A stretch of 64,000 nucleotides of DNA from CATQHP01 sp965205595 (GTDB lineage Bacteria > Acidobacteriota > Terriglobia > Bryobacterales > UBA6623). Below, in pieces: positions 1 to 8,967 of the stretch. The stretch is taken from NCBI GenBank assembly GCA_965205595.1, contig CBDBHI010000026.1, positions 1 to 64,000 on the forward strand, given 5' to 3'. The translations under genes and the position numbers were made by a program. Under the pieces are notes generated by a model. It made no database searches and was not told where the DNA came from. It saw only the letters and a program-made list of their open reading frames with translations. Position 1 is the first letter of the stretch; each line of letters opens with the position of its first letter.

Positions 1-242
1 TCGGTGCTGCCAGGCGTAAGGACCCACCACTGGAATCTGCGAGATGACGGGTTCTACTACGTGCCAATCGAGCGGACGACGAAGTCCGCTATTTTGACTT
101 CGTAACGCAACAGAATAATCTGGTTGTCGAATTACCATTCGACGCCGGCCAACCTTGGGCGAGCCCTGACGGGAGATGGCTGGCATTTGTCGCGTACGAA
201 GACTCGGGAAGCGACCTAATGCTGGTGGAGAATTTCGAGTAG
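1..242 (+). pseudogene. C-terminal end of a PD40/WD40-like beta-propeller protein, frameshifted
   Basis: Two reading frames together encode the end of a TolB/PD40-type propeller. Frame 1 reads VRTHHWNLRDDGFYYV up to about base 75. Frame 3 then carries RYFDFVTQQN, ASPDGRWLAF and the tail SGSDLMLVENFE before the TAG at 240-242. The last motif is familiar from acidobacterial PD40 proteins that carry an N-terminal winged-helix regulator or protein kinase. A frameshift between about 75 and 90 is needed to join the frames, and an in-frame TGA at 45 blocks frame 3 upstream. The rest of the gene lies outside the window, so its N-terminal domain is unknown. It is either a decayed gene or carries a local sequencing error; the neighbouring gene has the same problem. 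Confidence 0.6.
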
Positions 243-437
243 CCGGTCACGACGACTTCCGCGGCGCGCGCCACCGAGGCACGCCATTTTCATCCCCTCG
301 GGTGGGCCCGTCAGAACCATTGTTCACTCCCCAGAGGTCGCTGCTCTGAAGCTGGGCTTCGATTTGCCGAACCCAATCCTTCTGAGTCACGGCCGCTTTG
401 GAGCGGGCCGTAGTAACGATCTCTCCGAAACAGTCCG

Positions 438-3136
438 TTAAAAAAGAAACCGCAGCGTGAACTTGAAGTTACGCCCGTCGTTGAGCGTATTCGTAATCGC
501 TGCGAATGTCCGCGAGGTTAGGTTCAGGTCCGGCTCGGCGAACTGCGCGTGGTTGAGAAAATTTAACGACTGCACTCGAAACAGCATGGCGTAGTCACCG
601 CCAAAGTGGAAGCGGCGCGAGAGCCCAAAGTTGACATTCCAGACTTGGTCTTTGCGGAAGGTATTGCGGCCGAGGCTGCCGCCTGGGTCGGTGGGGGCCG
701 ATAAGTCCAAAAGCAGAAGGTGGAAGCTTCTGAACCGAAGTGTCCGGGTGGTCGACGACAGCACCCAAAATTGGACGGGTCGACTAAGTTGGGGCGATCG
801 CTGCCCGCGCCATCGACATTGCCCTGGCCCGGTCCGTCGGAGCCTGAGCGAAGGCTGAAAGGTGTTCCCGATTTCAGCAGGACCACTGAACTCAACTGCC
901 AGTTTCCGAACAGTGCGTTGAGCGCGCGATTGCTCTGTCCCAGCCGGGGCGTCGAGTAATTGACTCTCCAGAGCATCGAGTGCGGCTGATCGAAGTCGCT
1001 ACGGCTCTTCATGAAGCCCCAGACGTCGAATTCATTGGGGCTGCGGGCATTGCGGCCGTCCCGACCAGTAGCAGTGTTGGTGTAGGAGGACCCGAGATCG
1101 ATAGCCTTACTCCACCAGTAGGAGGCGTCCAGTGTAATGCCGGCCCAGCGCGGGACTCGTAGGGTGACTCTGGCGGCGTCGTAATATCCAATCGATCCGT
1201 TAACAGTGTTCAGCACATTAAAGAAGCGCTGGTCAGGACGGCGCTCGTTCACGGTTCTAGTCACTTGGGCGATGCCCTCCACCGGAAGCCCGCGGTTGTC
1301 GTAGCGCTGGTTGAGAAGTTTGTGCGATCGGCTGCCAACGTAGCCGAGTTCCAACACCCAGTCCTTGACCGGGCGCATTTCCCAGGTGAAAATTGTACTG
1401 GTGCGAGTACGGCGTGGCTAGCTCAGGATCGATTCGGAAATCGTCACTTCGAGCGTTAGGGTTGAGATCGGCCTCGGAAAAATCCTTGAGTGGGGTTTAC
1501 GAAGTCGGGGGCATTGACCGTTAGACTCAAGACGCCCGGCGTGTTGAATCGCGACTGCATGTAAGTCGCGTTGAAGATCTGTCCGTACTGGATGCTGTAG
1601 GCGCCGCGAAACACACCCCAGCGGTCGTTTGCGCGGTAGGCAAATCCAAATGACGGCGCGAAGTTATTCCAATCGCCGTCGTACGGGACGTCGCTTAAGC
1701 TATCGATTTCGGTCGGGGCGGCCACTGGCTGATAGCGGAGGCCGAGGTTGAGTGTGAGCTTTGAGTTGGCTTTCCAGTTGTCTCCGATGAAGAACTGGGT
1801 GTTCCAATTGCGGAATCCACGGTGAGCGCTGCCGATGGCCACCCTGAATTGACTGGGGGTGCCGGCCAGAAGATTGTCGGTGACGCTCCGCCCGAAGTCC
1901 CGCCCTAAATGCGAATGTTCCACGATGGTTGTTGCTTTCGAAGCCATTGATTTGTTTGCGCAGAATTTCGAATCCCGCGACCAAGTTGTGCTTGCCCTTT
2001 GTACTGCTGATGCGTCCGGCGTACCGGAACATGTTTTGGGCACGGTCAATCGGAATATTCCCGCCCGGACCGATAGAAGCTAGTAGCCTACCGAACAGAT
2101 AAAACGGGCCAAGAGAGGTCTCATCGGGGACCAACAGCGAGCCGATGCGCTCGTACCCGAGGCTGAAGTCGGTTATGGTTTCGGGTGTCCAGGATCGGCT
2201 CCACGTGATGCGGGCGTTGTGGTTCTTGGTGGTGGTGTCGGGGTTTTGGCCGCCATAGAGCTGGAAAGCCTCGACATCCTGCAGTGTCACGTTGTATTTC
2301 AGCGACACTCTGTTGTCGCCAATGTTGTTGTCGAGAGTTGCGCCTAGGCGGTCGTTGTTAATGTTCTGGGTCGCGTTAGTGTTGAGGGCTCTTACGTTGA
2401 TATCGGTCCGATTGGGCAACATATCGGGGTATGCCTGTAGGATGCTCTGAACGATGGCTAGTTTTGCGGGATCGGTTGTGGTGGGCACGCGCTCATCGGC
2501 GGCAGGCACGAGGATGTTTCCGTTGACTTGGCCGCGCAGCTTGCGCTGGCTAACGTCGACCGTGAGTGCGGTGGATTTGCTTAGCTTTGTTGTAAGCGTT
2601 CCGCCGTAATCGTTAGTGCGGGAGGGCTGAACTCCGCCTACTTGAAAAAACGAACGTGCTGAAAAGGAGCTGTTTTGGTGGCTAAAGAAGGCTTCGCCAT
2701 GAGTCCCGCTAGCGCGCAGACTCGGCAAGTGGATTTGGCGCGAGGGGTTGCCGCCGAATTCCTTACCAAAGAAGCCTTGGTCTACCTTAAACTCCTTGAT
2801 GATCGTGGCGGTTGTTCCAATTCGCTCGTTGAGTTCTTTCAGAACGTTGTTGTCAATTAACGTCATCCGGACGTTCTCGTTGCGCTGGGACTCGCCTGAC
2901 TCGCTGTCGACCTCGCCTAGCAGGTTGAGCCGCGTGCGGTCGGAAGAGGGCGTCGCGCCGGCCGCTGGGTCGGGATCGGGCGCAGCCGGGTTAGCGGCGG
3001 GTTCGGCGGCAGCCGGTAGCGCGGGTGTCGCGACCGTCTCGGTGCCGCTGCCCTGGGCCGATACGACGATCGGTGCGACGATGAGCGCCGCTATCAAGAT
3101 AGCGAGTGAACCACCGCAAAGGCTGCTAATTCGCAA
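438..3136 (-). pseudogene. Oar-like TonB-dependent receptor broken by several frameshifts
   Basis: The gene runs leftward from a probable TTG start at 3136. The signal peptide has n-region RISS, core LAILIAALIVAPIVV and a cleavage site near SAQG. A Pro/Ala-rich linker and a long outer-membrane barrel follow. Family landmarks are NHRGTFAF, NWNTQFFIGDNWKANSKLTLNLGLRY, LGYVGSRSHKL and a terminal FKFTLRFLF ending in Phe. These lie in at least four frame segments: about 3136-1905, 1900-1470, 1470-1385 and 1380-770, with the tail at 764-438. Each junction falls where the family sequence simply continues in another frame. An ATG at 3208 would overlap the divergent gene at 3185, so the TTG is preferred. 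As written it cannot make a full barrel. Acidobacteria carry many paralogues of this receptor, so loss of one is plausible. Confidence 0.75.
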
Positions 3137-3184
3137 TTGTTGACCCCAACACGTCTTCTGAACGCGCGTACACTGTTCAATGTA

Positions 3185-4375
3185 ATGACGAGACGTGAGC
3201 TGCTTCATGTTACCGTAGCGGGGATATTTTCCCGTGGCTTTGCTTCGGCCGCGACGCCAGGCCTAAAGATCGCCGGCCTCAAGGTTTTTACGGTTCTCGT
3301 GAACACGCGATCGTGGGTCATTTTCGAACTGAAAACCAAGAATGGCCTGACAGGGCTCGGAGATGCGACTCACAGCGCGAGCGAGCCCGATCTTGCAGTG
3401 CGTGTCGCGAAGCAACTACTTGAGGTCATCGAGGGGCGCACGCCGTTTGAGATCGAGCGTCTGCGTCAGGCTGGGTATCCACTCGTGACGGCGGCGTCAG
3501 CTCGCGAAAAGCGTCCCCACGCCGTGGCGCTGTCGGGGCTCGAGCAGTGCATGTGGGACTTACAAGGGAAGGCGCTCGGCCTGCCCTGTTACGAGCTATT
3601 CGGGGGAAAGTTGCGCGACCGCATTCGCAACTACGCGAATATCAATCGAGCGACGCGAGGCGCCAACCGAACTCCGGAGGGCTTTGCCGCAAACGCCCGG
3701 AAGGGCATGGAGGCCGGCTTCGATGCGTTCAAAATGGCGGCCTTTGATCACTTGAAGCGTGGAGAGCCGAACGCACTAAAGTTTGCCGCTGAAACTCTAC
3801 GAGGAATGCAATTCATCGAGGCCGTCCGAGACACCATCGGCCCCGACCGCGACTTGCTGCTGGACGGCCACAGCCGATTCAACGTCAATCAGGCGCTTGC
3901 GCTCGCAAAGAATCTCGAGCGATTTAATCTGTTTTGGCTTGAGGAGGTCTGCCGCGAAACTGCCGATCTCGCGATGGTTAACCGCGCCGCTAAAATGCCG
4001 ACGGCGGGCGGAGAGTCACTGTTTGGAACCGTGGAATTCTACCCATACATCAAAGCGGGCGCAGTGGACATCGTGATGCCCGACATGAAGTTCTGCGGCG
4101 GCATGTCGGAGCTAAAGAAGATCGGCGTGATAGCGGAAGCTGCCGGCCAGAAGATCTCACCGCATGGCCCAGCCAGTCCGCTTGGCAATATGGCCGCCGC
4201 GCACGTTTGCGCGACCATGCCAAATTTCCAAATCTTGGAACTGGCGCACGGAGAGGTTCCGTGGCGGGCTGAAACGGTTGAACCGGCGGAGGAGCTGGAC
4301 GGGGGATACCTCACCGTAACCGATCGTCCTGGAATCGGGTATGAGTTGAGTCCCAAGCGCTGGAAGCAAATCTAG
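3185..4375 (+). CDS. Mandelate racemase/muconate lactonizing enzyme family protein (enolase superfamily)
   Basis: This 396-residue protein has an N-terminal capping domain (about 27-145) and a TIM-barrel domain. Expected enolase-superfamily residues are visible: general-base Lys in FDAFKMAAF (K183), metal ligands Asp227 (LLLDGHSRF), Glu253 (FWLEEVC) and Glu277 (AGGES), a late-strand Asp300 (VMPDMKF) and a base His327 in ISPHGPASP. It probably abstracts a proton alpha to a carboxylate on a sugar acid or similar substrate, but specificity cannot be read from sequence. The ATG at 3185 gives a twin-arginine-like N-terminus (MTRRELLHV) suggesting export, so it is preferred to the upstream ATG at 3137, which would overlap the divergent receptor gene. 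A sulfatase-like gene follows on the same strand, consistent with a sugar-catabolism setting. Confidence 0.85.
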   Translation: MTRRELLHVTVAGIFSRGFASAATPGLKIAGLKVFTVLVNTRSWVIFELKTKNGLTGLGDATHSASEPDLAVRVAKQLLEVIEGRTPFEIERLRQAGYPLVTAASAREKRPHAVALSGLEQCMWDLQGKALGLPCYELFGGKLRDRIRNYANINRATRGANRTPEGFAANARKGMEAGFDAFKMAAFDHLKRGEPNALKFAAETLRGMQFIEAVRDTIGPDRDLLLDGHSRFNVNQALALAKNLERFNLFWLEEVCRETADLAMVNRAAKMPTAGGESLFGTVEFYPYIKAGAVDIVMPDMKFCGGMSELKKIGVIAEAAGQKISPHGPASPLGNMAAAHVCATMPNFQILELAHGEVPWRAETVEPAEELDGGYLTVTDRPGIGYELSPKRWKQI

Positions 4376-4517
4376 GGCTAAATTTTCGTGACGTGCCGAG
4401 AAGTGCGGACTGGGGCAGCCAAACGAAATTGAGGGCCCGAGCGTCGTTATAGTGAGAGGCGGTGCCGCGAAAATTGATCGCGCGGATCGGCGCCACCTCG
4501 ACAAGGACAAAAAACTG

Positions 4518-5213
4518 ATGACTGGAAGTATCAATCGCCGTCAATTGGGCAAAGTGATTCTTGGAGCGCTTTCTAGCGGCGTTCCGGCGATTCGCGCGGC
4601 TGAGACATCCAAAGCACCGAACGTCTTGCTGATCCTGACGGGCTCGTTGCGCGCTGACACGCTCGGGTGCATGGGGCATGGGCTTGTTCAAACGGCGAAC
4701 CTAAACTTGCTTGCAGCTCAAGGCGCGCGTTTTACAAATCTATTCACGGCGGCTCCCGACGCCGCGGCTGCTGGGGCTTCGATATTGACCGGCCGCTATC
4801 CAAAGACGCACGGGGTTCGTCGAGAGGGAGATTCGCTCGGCGCAAACGAAGTTCTCCTGCCTGAATTGTTTCGAGCGGCGGGCTACCGTACCGGATTCTG
4901 TGGCACTTTGGGTCTCGATGTCGAAGAAACCGCGAAGAATTTTGATTTCTTTCAGGCAGCTATGCCAGGCGCTCAGTACGACGAGTACCTTGCAGCAGCG
5001 CTGCCAAGCTTCCAGGGCAGCGCGGACGACATGAGCGTACAATCTGATCGGCGGTCTGACTGGCGCTACGGCAGGGCGAAGGTGCCGGGTCAACACCTGC
5101 CCGATAGCTGGACGAGCGATCGAGCTGTTGAATTTCTGAATGACCCGGCTGACGAGCGACCTTCTTTCCTGCTAGCTAGCTTCGTCAAGCCCCGGACGCC
5201 CTGGGTCCTTCCT
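4518..5213 (+). pseudogene. Sulfatase-like protein without catalytic motif, 3' end lost at IS630
   Basis: The start at 4518 gives a Tat-like leader (NRRQLGKVILGALSS). The body follows the arylsulfatase fold: NVLLIL near residue 35, SLRADTLGCMG, RFTNLF, ASILTGRYPKTHG, the GYRTGFCG region and a later SFVKPRTPWVLP segment. Two essential sites are missing. The usual Asp-Asp metal pair after the first strand is Gly42-Ser43. The Cys/Ser-x-Pro-x-Arg sequence that is converted to formylglycine is replaced by DAAAA at 81-85. The reading frame is cut by IS630 at 5214. The sequence beyond the element (6336-6476) shows no sulfatase continuation, so the C-terminal half is gone. It was probably already a non-catalytic family member before the insertion. 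Confidence 0.75.
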
Positions 5214-5214
5214 A

Positions 5215-6333
5215 GTACTTAGTTGCGTAAGGTAGAATATTTACTGGCGAGGGGACGAGGGGCGACGACGGTCTTGGTCCATTCGAACGGAGTAGCCTTG
5301 GAGTTGTAGACGCGGACGAAGCTGTCGATGGCCTCGCGCACCTGCCGGGGGGAAGTGAAACTCGCCCCCCGCAAGGCGCGGCGGCTCAGAATCGAAAACC
5401 ACACCTCAACCTGATTCATCCACGAACTGTAGGTCGGCGTGTAGTGAAAATGGATGTTCGCATGACGTTGCAGCCAGCGGTCATTTTTGGGCTTGTGAGT
5501 GTTCAAGTTATCCAAGATGATGTGGATCTCGCGGCCTTCGTGGATGGCCGCGATGTGGTTCATGAAGTCGAGAAACTCGCGACGCCGTCGGCGCCAATAG
5601 TGTCCGGCGATGATGAATCCGGTAGCCACTTCCAGCGCGGCGAAAAGCGGCGTCGTGCCGTGCCGCCTGTAGCCGTGCGAGAAGCCCGTCAAGGCCTTGC
5701 CGTTGGGCAAGCGTAGCCAGCCCTGCGCTCGCTCCAAGGCCTGGATGCTCGGCTTCTCGTCGACCGCGAGCACCACGGCGTTTTCCGGCGGGCTGAGGTA
5801 GAGTCCGACAATGTCGGCGGCCTTGCGAGCGAACTCCGGGTCGGTTGACAAACACCAACTGCGCCGCCGCCGCAAGGACACGCCGAGCTGCCGCAGTACG
5901 CGCCAGACTTGATGCTTGCTGACGTCGCCGAGAGCTTCCGCGAGCAGTTCGCCTGTCCAAGTGGCGTGCCCTTCGGGCGGAGCTTCGTCGAGTTGGCAGA
6001 GGATGCGTTTGCGCGTCGCTTGGTCGTACCGCGCGGGCCTGCCGGAACGCGCTTGATCGCATAATCCCGCCAGACGTTGCTGGGCGAAGCGGGTGCGCCA
6101 TTTCGACACGCGCGCCGCCGGGGATCCCAGTTGCCGGGCGATCTCGGCGGTCGAGGTAGCGGCGGCCGCCAGCAGCACAATGCGAGCGCGCTCCACCATG
6201 CGCCGTTCGGACTTGTGGCCGCGCACCCAGAGTCGCAGCGTCTCTTCTTCCTCGGCGTTCAGTCGAATCACCGTTGCCGGTCTTGCCATACCGACATTTT
6301 ACAGTTAAAGGCCTTACTTTCGCAAGTTAGTAC
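5215..6333 (-). mobile_element. IS630-family insertion sequence, copy 1
   Basis: This 1119-bp element carries one transposase. It is bounded by TA dinucleotides (5213-5214 and 6334-6335) in a CTAG context, as expected for IS630/Tc1 target duplication. Its ends start GTACTTAGTTGCG on one side and GTACTAACTTGCG on the other, giving imperfect terminal inverted repeats. It is the same length as copy 2 (34031-35149) and almost identical, and copy 3 starts at 63444. It interrupts the sulfatase-like gene. Confidence 0.92.
5219..6289 (-). CDS. IS630 transposase, copy 1
   Basis: This 356-residue DDE transposase has an N-terminal helix-turn-helix (residues 10-75, with STAEIARQLGSPAARVSKW) and a second winged-helix region (GRPARYDQ to LRQLGVSLRR). 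The catalytic core has Asp in LAVDEKPSIQ, Asp in IILDNLNTHK and Glu in WMNQVEVWFS, the IS630 arrangement. It differs from copies 2 and 3 by STLRN instead of SNLRN at the C-terminus. The protein appears complete, so the element is probably still able to move. Confidence 0.93.
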   Translation of the reverse strand: MARPATVIRLNAEEEETLRLWVRGHKSERRMVERARIVLLAAAATSTAEIARQLGSPAARVSKWRTRFAQQRLAGLCDQARSGRPARYDQATRKRILCQLDEAPPEGHATWTGELLAEALGDVSKHQVWRVLRQLGVSLRRRRSWCLSTDPEFARKAADIVGLYLSPPENAVVLAVDEKPSIQALERAQGWLRLPNGKALTGFSHGYRRHGTTPLFAALEVATGFIIAGHYWRRRRREFLDFMNHIAAIHEGREIHIILDNLNTHKPKNDRWLQRHANIHFHYTPTYSSWMNQVEVWFSILSRRALRGASFTSPRQVREAIDSFVRVYNSKATPFEWTKTVVAPRPLASKYSTLRN

Positions 6334-6476
6334 TAGAGGGGCGCTTAAAGAAGTGGGCGGCCACGAAGCCAGCCCGCGTGCGGGTTTAGCTCGACGGCGG
6401 TCTTACGTTTGCGATCCGAACAAACCAACGAGGAAACGTAGAGCATTCTCCCGCGCCACCCCGATCGATGGCTCCG

Positions 6477-7385
6477 TTACGAACTTTCGAGGCGATCTTC
6501 GAGGATCATGTCGGACGTGATTGCTTCGAGGTAGAGTTCTTTCGCCGTAGTTGCCTTAGCCGCTGCTCGCGGTAGCAGCCCGATCAGTTCTCCCCGGGCA
6601 ACGTCGACACCAAGCGCGTTGGCCGCTTCGCTGACAGCCGACACAGCCTGATGCAACGGCGTCCTCGCGATATCAGTGATGTTCATCGACACCTGCACCG
6701 TGTCGCGTGAGTTCAGTCGGAGTCCGAGCGCCTTAACACCCGCTAGACCTCCCGACGATTCGCGGACTCGTTTAGCGATTCGCCGCGCCACGGAGAGATC
6801 GGTGCTGTGCAATTCGACGTTGAACGCGATAAGAAAGCTCCGCACGCCGACGCACGTCGCACCGGCGGAAGGGTGCAGCGTCGGTCCGCCAACGTCGGGG
6901 CAAAAGGTAGGCGAGTTAACAACCTCGCTCAGCCTCTTAAACCCGAGTTTACGTATGGATTCTAGAGCCTGACGCTCGACCGACCGCGCAGCTTCGCCGT
7001 AGAGGTAGATCGGGATGCCCAGATTGGTCCACAAGCTACCGGCTATTCGTTCGGCGCCCGCAACGCAGACATCGCCGGGAGTGTTCCCAAGGGCAATCAG
7101 CGGGACAACATCGAGCGACCCGATGCGCGGGTGTTCGCCGCTATGCGAGGCAAGGTTGATCTCGTTCACAGCAACCTCGGCCGCGGGCAGAATCGCATCC
7201 TCAATGTCTGAAATACGGCCCGCGATCGTAAAAACGGAGCGATTGTGGTCAGGGTCGCTGGTCTGATCGAGGAGCTTTACATCCGAGATCTCGAGCGCTC
7301 GGCGAAGCCGCTTCAAAACATCGGGGTTTCTTCCTTCCGAAAAGTTCGGCACGCACTCGACCCAGTCGCTCAAGAGGACCCCCAC
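6477..7385 (-). CDS. ftcD: Glutamate formimidoyltransferase
   Basis: This 302-residue protein matches the formiminotransferase half of FTCD in length and motifs: VECVPNFSEGR at the N-terminus, DQTSDPDHNRSVFT, then GEHPRIGSLDVVP containing the catalytic His, and the second-subdomain motif CVGVRSFLIAFNV. It transfers the formimino group of N-formimino-glutamate to tetrahydrofolate, the last step of one histidine-degradation route. No cyclodeaminase domain is attached. It lies 55 bp downstream of a HutI homologue on the same strand, giving a likely hutI-ftcD operon. No hutH or hutU is present in the window. The enzyme itself looks intact, in contrast to its neighbour. Confidence 0.92.
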   Translation of the reverse strand: MGVLLSDWVECVPNFSEGRNPDVLKRLRRALEISDVKLLDQTSDPDHNRSVFTIAGRISDIEDAILPAAEVAVNEINLASHSGEHPRIGSLDVVPLIALGNTPGDVCVAGAERIAGSLWTNLGIPIYLYGEAARSVERQALESIRKLGFKRLSEVVNSPTFCPDVGGPTLHPSAGATCVGVRSFLIAFNVELHSTDLSVARRIAKRVRESSGGLAGVKALGLRLNSRDTVQVSMNITDIARTPLHQAVSAVSEAANALGVDVARGELIGLLPRAAAKATTAKELYLEAITSDMILEDRLESS

Positions 7386-7440
7386 AGACGCTATTGTTGC
7401 TCGACCGAAGCGCGACGAGCGTTCGGTTGGCGCGCGTCGA

Positions 7441-8748
7441 CTACACCCGAACGTTCTGGCGGCGCTTGTGGACCTCAGAAGCGGTTGGACGCTTGGGCGC
7501 GGGCGAAACGGCTGCTGGATAGATCACAAACCCTTTCTTCATCGTCAAGACGCACAGGTTGATTCCAAAGTAGTAGGGGATTTCGCGATAGTCGGCCACG
7601 TCATAGATGGCGACATCGGCCTGTTTGCCGGGCTCGAGCGAGCCCGTTTTGTGGGAAATACCCAAAGCGGCGGCACCGTTGATCGTCGTTGCGGCGATCG
7701 CCTCCTCGGGCAGCATCCGCATTTTACGGCAGGCGATGGCTGTAACCAACGCCATGCTAGATCCCGGACTGATCTGTGGCCCAAATCCGCTTGCCAGCGC
7801 AACGGCCGCGCCAAGATCGATTAGCCTTCGCGCCGGCGGGTAGCGCTGCCCGGCGCGATGAAAGACGTAGCCGGGGAATAGCACCGCCACGGCGACGCTT
7901 TCGGCCATAAGATTGATATCGGAATCTGAGGCATGGAGCAGATGCTCGACCGTGGCGGCACCCTGGCTCGTCGCTAGCTGGACCCCGTCCGAGGCGCTAA
8001 GACGGTGAGTCTGGAGGCGGAATGTCAGGTTTTGAAGCTTGGCCTGTCTGATCGCCGAAGACACGAGTTGTGGAGGAATTCCTGGTCGACTGTATTCGGC
8101 CTCGATAGACGTTGCAAGCTTTTGCTCGACGCAAATCTTTTGAACGTTCTCAGCAACTAGCTCCGCGAGGTCGTCGGAGTTTCGGCTGTCGGCTAGAGCG
8201 ATCGCTGGAGCAAGCGAATACGTGCGAGTCACTTCGATCGGATGATCGTCTTGGGCCTTCATCGCCCTCAGAACCTTTAGATCGAGCCTCAAGTTGAGAC
8301 CGAACCCACAGCGCGCGTCGACAGTGGTGGTGCCGCTTCCCGCAAACGCCCGCATCCAGCGTCTTGCTCTAGCGCTAATCACCGCGCTAGAGAGCCCGGA
8401 TGGGTCGAGCGCAGCGCTCGTTGCTTGGGGTGGCGGGTCTTGCTCTGGTCCGTATGCCGCAACCGCGCGTGACTCGAAGTCTCGTAGCAGTGGCGCCGCG
8501 AACGCCGGTCGAGTGTGGCAATCCACGAAGCCGGGCATGACCACTTTCCCGCTGGCATCAATGACTCGGGCGCCCTTAGCCGCCGCTAGATTTTCGATGC
8601 GGCGCGTCGAGCCGACTTCGACGATGACACCGTTTTCGATCAGCATCGATCCGTCAGCAATCACTTCCAGGTTCGAAAGTTCAATCCCTCGACGAGGGGC
8701 CCGGCCTCGCAGCGTAACTAGCTGGCGCGCTCCGCGAACAAAAATCAT
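7441..8748 (-). CDS. Imidazolonepropionase (HutI)-like amidohydrolase with lost metal ligands
   Basis: The 435-residue protein aligns by eye along the whole of HutI: beta-sandwich start, PGFVDCHTRPAF, GTTTVDARCGFGL, a central strand TYSLAPAI, EHLLHASD, RRLIDLGAAVALASGFGP, and the C-terminal GSLEPGKQADVAIYD. HutI opens imidazolone-5-propionate using one metal held by a His-x-His pair, further His residues and an Asp. Here the pair is H78-T-R80. The His of the FLGAH-type strand is replaced in YSLAP, and the metal Asp of the TDFNPG-type motif is Gly (SGFGPQ). The frame is fully open, so this is missense divergence and not a frameshifted gene. It may be inactive, or may have a new role. Linkage to ftcD supports descent from a hut operon. 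Confidence 0.75.
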   Translation of the reverse strand: MIFVRGARQLVTLRGRAPRRGIELSNLEVIADGSMLIENGVIVEVGSTRRIENLAAAKGARVIDASGKVVMPGFVDCHTRPAFAAPLLRDFESRAVAAYGPEQDPPPQATSAALDPSGLSSAVISARARRWMRAFAGSGTTTVDARCGFGLNLRLDLKVLRAMKAQDDHPIEVTRTYSLAPAIALADSRNSDDLAELVAENVQKICVEQKLATSIEAEYSRPGIPPQLVSSAIRQAKLQNLTFRLQTHRLSASDGVQLATSQGAATVEHLLHASDSDINLMAESVAVAVLFPGYVFHRAGQRYPPARRLIDLGAAVALASGFGPQISPGSSMALVTAIACRKMRMLPEEAIAATTINGAAALGISHKTGSLEPGKQADVAIYDVADYREIPYYFGINLCVLTMKKGFVIYPAAVSPAPKRPTASEVHKRRQNVRV

Positions 8749-8915
8749 TTCGCCCTATCCGGCTGCCAAACCGCGGCTGCGGCACAGGGACCAATGAGCG
8801 CGTGACAGAGCTGACGGGCGTGCAGAAACTCGGGGCGCTAGCCGTCACCAATCTGACACTCGATCACAAGTATGTATTACTACTACCTATAATAGATGTT
8901 ACCGTCTTGTCCAAT

Positions 8916-8967
8916 ACAAGATGAGCCTGAAGGGAGGGGTGATTCCAACACAAGATGAGCCTGGAGG
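8916..8967. repeat. Doubled end motif at the left end of the IS481-like element
   Basis: Two direct copies of the motif CAAGATGAGCCTGRAGG lie in this stretch, separated by about 19 bp. The right end has a single inverted copy. Repeated end motifs are usually transposase binding sites; that role is inferred. Confidence 0.6.

Noticed and set aside
438..3136. Programmed frameshifting in the TonB gene
   Set aside because: At least four shifts at unrelated sites without slippery sequences; decay or sequence error is simpler.
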